From positions 1,576,248-1,612,127 of the forward strand of contig BFEA01000069.1 of the NCBI GenBank assembly GCA_003427395.1: 35,880 nt of DNA, given 5' to 3'. This document shows, piece after piece, positions 29,015 through 35,880 of this stretch (positions are counted from its first letter, which is position 1; each line of letters starts with the position of its first letter). Under the pieces are notes generated by a model. The model had not been told where the DNA came from, did not search any database, and saw only the letters and a program-made list of their open reading frames with translations. The translations under genes were made by a program, and so were the position numbers. This stretch comes from Chara braunii. Taxonomy: Eukaryota > Streptophyta > Charophyceae > Charales > Characeae.

Positions 29015-31547
29015 CTGTCTATACGATGCAGATAGCTGTTTATCACACCGCTTTTTTGGCTTTTACTTCCCCATGAGCTGAAAGACTGTCCGTTCTGAAA
29101 TTCAAGTGACTCCGATTTCCAGATGGTGGCCTCGTTCTTCGACAACTGTACGCATTCAACATAAGGGCATTAATCGTTTACTCGGACCTCACAACCCAAA
29201 AACTCCCACACGTTTCCACCATTATCTGTCCGTTTTAAAGTCAAATTGGAGGGGTAAGTGTGCTCAAACGCATCAAAAATCTCCTTTCGCTTCATACTTC
29301 CATTTCCAAACACGAGCACTCCCACATCATCAGTCAGCCGAATCCCGTAGACGTTCCTACGTTTTTCTCCCAATTGTTCCAAGAAATCAAACTCAGCCTT
29401 TGCGCACATGACGCAGGCAAGGGGTGGGCTCATGCTTTTTCCCATCGGGATGCCCACTTCTTGCTTCACCAGGGTGTTCAGCGCAATCGTGTACGTGTGT
29501 GAGAGTTCGAATTCAACGAACCGATGGATATCATCAAAACCCAATTTCCTCCAGTGGTCATACCCTGTTGTCACCCCGAAAGTTGCTCCGCGTCCTCGGG
29601 TATTTACCCGAACAAAACTCCTCCCTTTCCCTTCATGGTACTCTATCAACCATTTGACTGCGTTCATAATCTCCCTGTGTGGCAACAAAATGAACATATC
29701 TTTAACATCGTATGATCTTGATTCGACCATCTCCGGGGCCGTTCTACAAATACGACGGTTACCTCCTCAATCTTCTTTGTCAGTTGTGAAACGTCCTTTA
29801 AGTTGAAGTGCCAATCCGCAGGGATTGTGTAAAGAAGGTGGTTAAGTGCTTTCGCCACTGCCTTACTTGTTTTTGTTGTGGGTTCCTGGAAAGATGGGCA
29901 AATCGGTCGAAACTGATTTGGATCTTTGTGTTTAGAAAAAGCACACGCGTGCCCAAAAGTGCGCTTCTTATTCCATCTTGCGAAATCTGCCAATTTACTG
30001 ATACTCAAATTCCTCTTCATCTCCAATAAAACATCATTGGCATGGCTATCAACAACACAGCAGCCCTCACTTCTGATGAACAGATTCATCATTCCCTCAT
30101 AATAGATTCGTGGGCACATCACCATTGTTACGCTCGGATTACGATCCAACGGGGTTAGTACCAAACCTTCCAATTTTTTTCCCCACTCGTGTACCACCTC
30201 CTGCCCCAAACATTTACTAACTTCCGGTCGATCCTGTATGCATGCAGCGAGCTCCCTCGTTGAGCAACTCACCTTCTGGTTCTTGCCATTCGGCCAACTT
30301 GCGAAAGCAACTTCCACTTCTTGTTTCAGAATGAGCAACCTGTCCTTCCTTGGCAGTTTCGAAACATTTTTTGCATTACACAGCAACGCAGACACTCCTT
30401 CCATCTCATGTAGTCGAAACTGCACGTGACCTCTAACCCGAGGGTAAGGTAAGCCTACACATGTGTAGGCAGACACATCAGCGCAGGCAAACCTGCGCTG
30501 ATTATGCAATAAATCCGCAACACTCGGATTCTTTGTCCAGATGATGCGGATCTTCAATCGTGCTCGTTTCTTAACACAAGGCGGGTGGTACAAACCACCT
30601 AACTTATCATTTACCGATTTCCGCACTTCAGCCAACTTAACCCGGTCGTCGAACAGCAAGCGCACTACAAGGTGTGCTGACAAATTAAAACCAAATCCAT
30701 CACGTACACAGCGAGAAATCAGGCGCCTCACGTACGTTCTCGTAGACTTACGTTCAAAATCTTTTACGGATGAGAGTAATTCAGCCAGAGAATGTAGATC
30801 CCATTTCTTTAGCGACTCATATCTCTTTGGATTTCTTAGCAAGGACACTAAGAAAGGCTTATTGATCCCTGTCCTTGGTTTCCAACGTCTTAAGTACGTA
30901 ATCCTCAAGGTGCATCCCAACTCATAGCCCCCCCTAAATTCCTTGAAAACACCGGACTGCTCGTTGACCACTACTGATGAAGATCCGAAAGCTTCCCGCA
31001 GCGCACGCCATCGATCACTCCAACAATTACCCCCACTAAACTCAATACTGAAATCCCGACAACCTCCAGCATCCTGCCGCTTCAACACATCGAACACTTG
31101 TATTGTCCAAGTGCTTTCCTTCGCTAGCTTACAACGTATGGGTCGAAAACTTCGTGGTTCCGTAACTACAGGTGCCCCATCCCTTCGCGCTCTTTCCTTC
31201 TTCCCCTTTCTCTTATTCCTTGTCCTTGTCTTCACCACACACCCATCAGTGTTCAAGTGTGAACTCCATCTCTTAATATACAACGTTTCAGTAGTTAGGA
31301 GGTCAGCTTCCTCACACACCTCTATCGGAATTAGTACACATGTTTCGATCCCAAATCTCAACCACCAACGATACAGGTGCGTTGATTTCCCTTTCCTTTT
31401 TCAAACAGACACATGTTCCTTCCATCGGGTGTCCGGTTCCCTAATCGTTTTTCCAATATATTGCGACCTACATTTAGTTAACGTGATCACATAAATGCAG
31501 CGAGGGTGTGTCAGAAAATCGAATCCGAAACGAGAAAACAGCGCGAG
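28849..31547 (-). pseudogene. Penelope-like ORF2: GIY-YIG endonuclease plus reverse transcriptase
   Basis: On the minus strand the frame opens at 31547, after a TAG. CIYVITLTKCRSQYIGKT is the GIY-YIG core, followed by R-W-KEH. A TGA at 31401-31403 interrupts this domain, which then continues through LRFGIETCVLIPIE and ETLYIKRW. A basic linker and about 400 residues of N-terminal RT region follow. A one-base frameshift near 29745 leads to the palm: SYDVKDMFILLP (first catalytic Asp), GIPMGKSMSPPLA, RLTDDVGVLV (the DD pair, with T where V is usual) and WEFLGCEV. A TAA at 29167-29169 is followed in frame by the thumb-like SQKSGVINSYLHRI and the final stop at 28849. The enzyme would nick target DNA and prime reverse transcription there. 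This copy is dead. Confidence 0.87.
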
Positions 31548-31715
31548 CTAAGCATCGATACATTTGCATAGCCATCGGCAAAACCCTCGAAGTGCGAGAT
31601 ACAGTACAATCAATCGGAAAACATACTCTACATCAGGGTCGGTACAGCCATGCACGCGACGAAAGACAATCAGCACCTCACAGATACCTAACCATTGTTC
31701 ATTGGCAAACCCTCG

Positions 31716-32884
31716 TCACTGAGACCCTTTATCCGAGCTCTCATGACTCACCTTACCATCATGATCATCTCCCAATTCTGGTGGGTCGGTACCAGTTGGC
31801 TCCGATCCAAACCTTGCTCGTGCCCTTGCATCGGCAAGATCGAAAATGACTCGCACCTTCGTGGTATACGTAACACCTTCAAGACGGCAGAATTCCTTCA
31901 ATTGGTCGCAGTCAACAGTAGCCAGCGTACGCCGTGTTTGATCCAGAAACATTAGCCGCTCCATCGCCAGGTTCCAGACAGGCGGCTTGATGGCGGTTGT
32001 GGCCTTGGCAGGCCGGGTGTAGCGCGCGCAAGCCTTCGATTCGCCCGCGTGCGTGTTCGTTGTGGTCGCTCGGAAAACCGCAGATGTCGGATCCCTAATC
32101 TCTAGTTTGTCTTCTTTGCGGGTGTGGCAACTGGCGGGCTGTCTCCCACCGCGCTGTCTTCACCCTGCTTCCTCTTTTCTGCAATGGCCAAATTCTTCGT
32201 AGCGGTTGTAATCGCCTCGACCTCGTCTGGCTCGTTTGTCGTTCCAAAAGAGGAAGGTAACTCAATTTTCTCCTTCCCTTTTTCGACAGCCTTACGAACC
32301 TCATTTTTAATATCCTCACGTCTTTTTTGCTTCTCCAACTTCCTCATGCAACGAACCTCCTCCACCAGGCGCTCCTCCTCCCGTTGACGTGCTTCCATCT
32401 CCCGTTTCTTGGTCTCTTCCTTAACTAATCTTTTTCTTTCCTTCTCCTCACGCCTTGCCTTCTCGAGGTCAATGAATTCTTTTAGACTTGCAACACTCTC
32501 ACCCAACTCCTCCAATTTCGAAGTAGTTTTCGAGTCTGCCGACGGTGAGCGGTATACCGTTGCTCCATGATTACGCCTTGGCGATGTCGAGCGACCGCGT
32601 CTCTCGAACTCCAGAGGACAGACGTAGCTATCCCGCTCCGCTTGACTCCTAGTGGCGGCATCAGCCAGAAATCTCCAACAGTCGTTTCTATAGTGCCCAT
32701 GTACCTTGCAGCCAAAGCAAACTGGAGGCGACCTCCGTACAGGCTCAGAAAACTCCGGGCGCCGCTCGCGCACCTCGTGCTCATGCGTCCGGTGTCGGTC
32801 GCCATCATCTCGACCGCGTCTTCCTTCATCGTTGTACCGATCACGTCGGTCACCTTAGTCACGCGGGCGGTCCACGCCACCCAT
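31716..32884 (-). pseudogene. Penelope-like ORF1: CCHC zinc knuckle, coiled coil, SAP-like
   Basis: The minus-strand frame starts at ATG 32884 (MGGVDRPRD), hits a TAA at 32855-32857, and continues in frame with an Arg/Asp-rich stretch. A zinc knuckle CFGCKVHGHYRNDC (C-x2-C-x4-H-x4-C) follows, then a long charged coiled coil (EKARREEKERKRLVKEE and onward). At about 32102 the frame ends KKTN-stop, but the neighbouring frame continues without break and a one-base deletion in an A-run explains the switch. That part contains DQLKEFCRLEGVTYTTKV, which resembles a SAP-type DNA-binding helix-turn-helix, and ends near 31716. A role in packaging or DNA binding of the retroelement is inferred, by analogy with gag-like ORF1 proteins. 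Confidence 0.75.
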
Positions 32885-33118
32885 GCCTACCCGTTACTTC
32901 AACGAGTGGCAACCCCGTTTTCGATATCGTTCCCAACAGACACTTCTCCTCCGGTCTTCAGATTCCCCAACATCACGCCACGCAGTCAAACTTGAGTCAA
33001 GGCGAAAAACTATACTCCTCTTGATAATATCGAGGAACTGACGATTCAAACGTGCTCACTCACTCCTTGCAAAGATCCCGGGCAGGTTCACACGCGCTAT
33101 AGCAGCCTTATAAGCAGG
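32885..33118 (-). promoter_or_regulatory. 5' untranslated region of the Penelope-like unit
   Basis: About 230 bases lie between the terminal repeat of the upstream partial unit and the ORF1 start. No promoter motif is clear. A tataagc at about 33108-33114 sits right at the unit junction. Confidence 0.4.
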
Positions 33119-33998
33119 TATTACGAGACATAAATGAATACATGAATACGTAACCACACGCATTCGTGATTGACTTGAGCATGCAAACACGAGTCGCAAA
33201 ACCGAGACATGAACGAGACACAAGTAAATCCGAGAATGATTAAAATTGCATTAGGCTCGCCACCTGCCTTCCGACAAACCCGATGGCCAACGCGACAGCC
33301 AACCACACTTACGCTAATGGTGGAACCATTAGCGAAGAAAGAGGATTAACGCTTCTCAACCATTCTATTTATGTCCCAGCATCACCAGGCTTCCCCGGGT
33401 TGAGCCAACACCAAATCCACACGCAATCCCTCGACTCAAGGACCAATTTCGGGCCAAAACCACACCACTCAAAACCTACATCCCGGGCCCACAAGAAAAT
33501 CAACGAAAAGAATTTACTACGACAGAGATCAGACCGGGTTCGAGCCCACGGCCTGCCTCATCCCACTTATCTATGTAAAAACTCAAATATCCAGTAGTCA
33601 CTGGCTCACGCACTTACACAAATCCTACTGGTACCCTATCAGGGCGTAGATCGGGTCAGATTCGAGCTCGCGACCTGCCCCATCCCCTTAATCCCGGTGA
33701 TCCAAACATCCCAAGTTTAAAGCAACAAAAAACAGGAACGCAAGTCCTTCGACTTTCCTATTCGAGAGCACTTATCAAGCGATCTTTGCAAGATAGACAA
33801 TTAGAGAACCACTTATGTTCGGTTGTAGCAGGTCAAGCTGTTGTAATCAACTCGCAGGTCCATGGCCATGGTTCGTCCCTGCCATGGGCAAACCCCTTCA
33901 AAACTCGGTCAAAGAATTTGGCCGGGAAATCCTTCATACGCATTTCTCTTTTCAGTGTAACCACTCTGCGTGGGATTTCTTAGCGGATCGTCGTGTTC
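33119..33998 (-). repeat. 880-bp terminal repeat, truncated upstream unit
   Basis: This is a near-identical copy of 28135-29014. Its minus strand also encodes the end of the RT (RRVVTLKREM and DEPWPWTCE). Homology stops at 33998, inside the coding region, as expected for a 5'-truncated upstream unit. The flank from 33999 (gtgggccccactcctgggcc) is unrelated. Confidence 0.9.
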
Positions 33999-34059
33999 GT
34001 GGGCCCCACTCCTGGGCCCCACTCCATTTTCTTTATGGTACTCTCACAGAGAAAAAAAA

Positions 34060-34470
34060 AAAAAAAAAAGAACAAGAAAAGTTGCTGCAATGAAACTCAC
34101 AAAACAAGGAAAAAAAACAGAGGAGAGACTCACGTCGTGATTGCAGTTGTGTATATTCTTGGAAGTGGTAGTGTGAGTGTGCCCTCAGTGAGGGCATCTC
34201 AGCCTGGTGACCAGATTGTCAGATTTCCAGAAACGAAAAAAAAAAAAAAAATGGAAACACGGATTGGGCCATGAAAATGGATGGATACATTCCTCTAAGT
34301 GCCATTGTGATCACGGTTACAATCCTCTGATCACGGATTCCACTGTCAGATTCCAGAAAGAGTGAGGGGGAAAAAAAAAAGAGAACACCGATTCGACCCT
34401 GAAAATGGTTGGATACATTTCTGTAACTGCCAGTGCGATGAGGCTTTCAATCCTCTTAGGAAACACACAA
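34060..34470. repeat. Tandem ~130-bp repeat with A-runs
   Basis: Two units start tgtcagattt-ccagaaa at about 34217 and tgtcagattccagaaag at about 34346. Both pass an A-run and tgaaaatgg-tggatacatt, then end caatcctct. A poly(A) run also occurs at 34052-34069. Non-coding. Confidence 0.75.
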
Positions 34471-34680
34471 AGAGCCTCGCCTCACTACTGTGATTTCCCG
34501 CCTTAGACTTTGAAAGGCACCTTCGCGCCTTGGAGCTACAAGGNGGNGGGGGGGGGGGGGTCACTATTGTCGCAGCACATAGGAATTCCAATGAGCTAAT
34601 CCACGAGCCGTGCGCTGGCATGTCTTTTGTGCGCATACAATGAGTGGTCGTTTCTGTCATCATAAGGGAAAGATCGGAAG
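34471..34680. other. Intergenic with unresolved G-run
   Basis: Unknown bases at 34544 and 34547 precede a G-run. The flanking ggagctacaagg resembles ggagctccaaggtggc at about 26724. No gene was found. Confidence 0.4.
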
Positions 34681-34962
34681 TTGTTCTCTAGTTTCCGACT
34701 GGTGGACGATGTGTCCGTATTCATCAAATTTAGGAAGCATGATACGAGATCGTTATGTCATGCATACAAGATTATGCACAAGTTCCTATCTTGCTACGAC
34801 GATAACTTAGTTCTTGAAAGGACTGACAATGGCAACTCGTGGGATTATCTTGGGTGTGTCCTCAAGATTTTTGATGGGGCGAATGAGGTTGTTAGTATGC
34901 CATGTCATAAGAATCAGCGTCGACCTGTTAGTGGCAGATTGGTTTTTCATTGCATTTAGGAT
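34681..34962 (+). pseudogene. Fragment of a second Penelope-like reverse transcriptase, plus strand
   Basis: The plus-strand frame encodes FRLVDDVSVFI, the RT catalytic motif with an intact VDD, then LVLERTDNGNSWDYLGCVL. These align with RLTDDVGVLV and LTLKRTDNGGNVWEFLGCEV of the element at 28849-31547. The remainder, DGANEVVSMPCHKNQ, fits the region after the palm. Divergence is considerable, so it is a different family member. It lies in opposite orientation to the main element. Nothing upstream of the VDD motif is recognisable, so it is a truncated remnant. Confidence 0.82.
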
Positions 34963-35778
34963 TTTTGTTCATATTCGAGCAAACAACAGAAAATTGTTGT
35001 TATTGGGTCGTTTCTGCATCGGGCCCGAAGATTTACCACTGTCCTGGGTATGGAGTTTTCCTTCTTGTTTTCCTTGAAAACAGAGTTATGGCGACGCGGG
35101 TATCCGGATGATTGTTTTGACCAGGCACTGAGGAATGTTTCTCGGAAACATGGGGGGTTATGGAAATAATGGTAAGAAGTGTTAACTGGATGGGATGAGT
35201 TGCAGTAGTTTAGAATAGGACGAGGTAATAGTTATTTGTGGAACTGTGGTGGTGTGACAATCTGAGAAGATATGCAGAGGGATTTCAACTCGTGACGTTG
35301 TAAGGGATGTTGTTGGATAACTTGGAGATTTGAAGCTAAGATGTGAGATTCGAACCTGGGACGTAGACGTATTGTTTAAGTAGCAGGAGTAATTGTGGTA
35401 TTTTTCGGTACTTAGGATTTGAACCCGCGATGTTGATATATGGTGAAGAGAAAGTGGCGCGATGAGAAGATTGAACCGGCGACCTATTGAACCGATGTGA
35501 TTTCCAGTAGTACCACCAGAAGTTAATAAGTTAGATTTTTACTACTGTCCTAGAACTGCTTAGAGATAGACGATAGACCATTTCCACACGAGATAAATAG
35601 GAAGTCAACGGTTCAGTCCCTACTGACAAATAGACCCCTTATGAGGCTGGACTTGGCGACCAGCCGAAACCGGTCGGGTCGTGCGCCAACCGGACATTGT
35701 GTCCGAGTATTGTACTTCAAGCTTTATTTTAACGTCGCATTCGGGTTTTGGATATTACTTGGACTTCGTCTTATGCCA
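34963..35778. repeat. Non-coding tail with repeated tRNA T-arm-like motifs
   Basis: Motifs of the form gattcgaacctgggacg (35347), gatttgaacccgcgatg (35418) and gattgaaccggcgacc (35469) recur about every 50-75 bases. Read on the minus strand they resemble pol III B-boxes (ggttcgaatc) of tRNAs. No complete cloverleaf was found. Similar motifs lie in the 880-bp repeats of the Penelope-like element. The segment agccgaaaccggtcgggtcg (about 35663) sits in a GC-rich patch of unknown role. Confidence 0.5.
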
Positions 35779-35801
35779 CTCTCTCTCTCTCTCCTCACCT
35801 T

Positions 35802-35880
<79 letters not shown>
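35779..35880. repeat. (CT)n microsatellite at the window edge
   Basis: A CT run broken once by cacctttg (about 35796-35804) reaches the last base of the window. It is the complement of the (AG)n at the start. Confidence 0.97.

Larger units (their letters stand above)
28135..33998 (-). mobile_element. Penelope-like retroelement with N-terminal GIY-YIG, in head-to-tail arrangement
   Basis: A complete unit on the minus strand occupies 28135-33118 (4984 bp). Upstream of it in transcription lies an 880-bp piece of a second unit (33119-33998) equal to this unit's own 3' end. The unit encodes ORF1 (zinc knuckle, coiled coil, SAP-like) and ORF2 (GIY-YIG endonuclease then reverse transcriptase). RT sequence and linkage to GIY-YIG point to Penelope-like elements. 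The endonuclease at the N-terminus matches the permuted Naiad/Chlamys type known from green algae, protists and animals. Stops and frameshifts in both ORFs make this copy inactive. Confidence 0.85.

Noticed and set aside
30970-31000. CTGATGA followed by CGAAA inside ORF2
   Set aside because: The bases between them do not form stem II and no stem I or III partner is present. It looks like a coincidence inside coding sequence.
28135-33998. Classical LTR retrotransposon
   Set aside because: The repeats overlap the RT coding end, no primer-binding site follows them, and there is no protease, RNase H or integrase.
1-35880. CRISPR arrays or bacterial operons
   Set aside because: No regularly spaced identical repeats with unique spacers were seen, and the gene content is eukaryotic.

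Overview
The window reads as nuclear DNA of a repeat-rich eukaryote of the green lineage. A streptophyte alga such as Chara is plausible, but this is an inference and no single gene proves it. The pointers are a chromodomain Ty3/gypsy retrotransposon, a copia-type primer-binding site matching initiator methionine tRNA, a possible plastid transit-peptide exon behind two G-boxes, a U6 snRNA relic, and a Penelope-like retroelement whose GIY-YIG domain precedes its reverse transcriptase. The sequence starts in (AG)n and ends in (CT)n, its main gap abuts another (GA)n tract, and it carries an intact Nextera mate-pair junction. It is therefore probably a complete short-read scaffold with assembly faults.

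Layout. 1-3.8 kb: paralog 1 of an unrecognised family with an N-terminal membrane region and a long helical-repeat-like C-terminus. 3.8-12 kb: gene-poor DNA with duplicated repeats, a copia LTR/PBS relic, a 1.5-kb element with terminal inverted repeats, and two related foldback elements. 12.3-15.7 kb: an uncertain membrane ORF, an assembly gap, then paralog 2 of the same family. 16.2-21 kb: the adapter artefact, a decayed minus-strand chromovirus missing its RT core, and a run of short perfect hairpins. 21-28 kb: low-complexity DNA with a 449-bp MITE, tandem duplications, a possible plastid-targeted first exon and a U6 pseudogene. 28.1-34.0 kb: the Penelope-like element on the minus strand. 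34-35.9 kb: a second RT fragment in opposite orientation, tRNA-like motifs and terminal (CT)n.

The two host genes are alignable over most of their length, both begin MVY, and both have a GA microsatellite shortly before the start codon. Each reading frame is broken once in the first half: by a perfect 79-bp tandem duplication in paralog 1 and by a single in-frame TGA in paralog 2. All retroelements carry stops or frameshifts and look inactive. The most distinctive items are the permuted Penelope-like element with a zinc-knuckle, coiled-coil and SAP-like ORF1, and the two-gene membrane/helical-repeat family.
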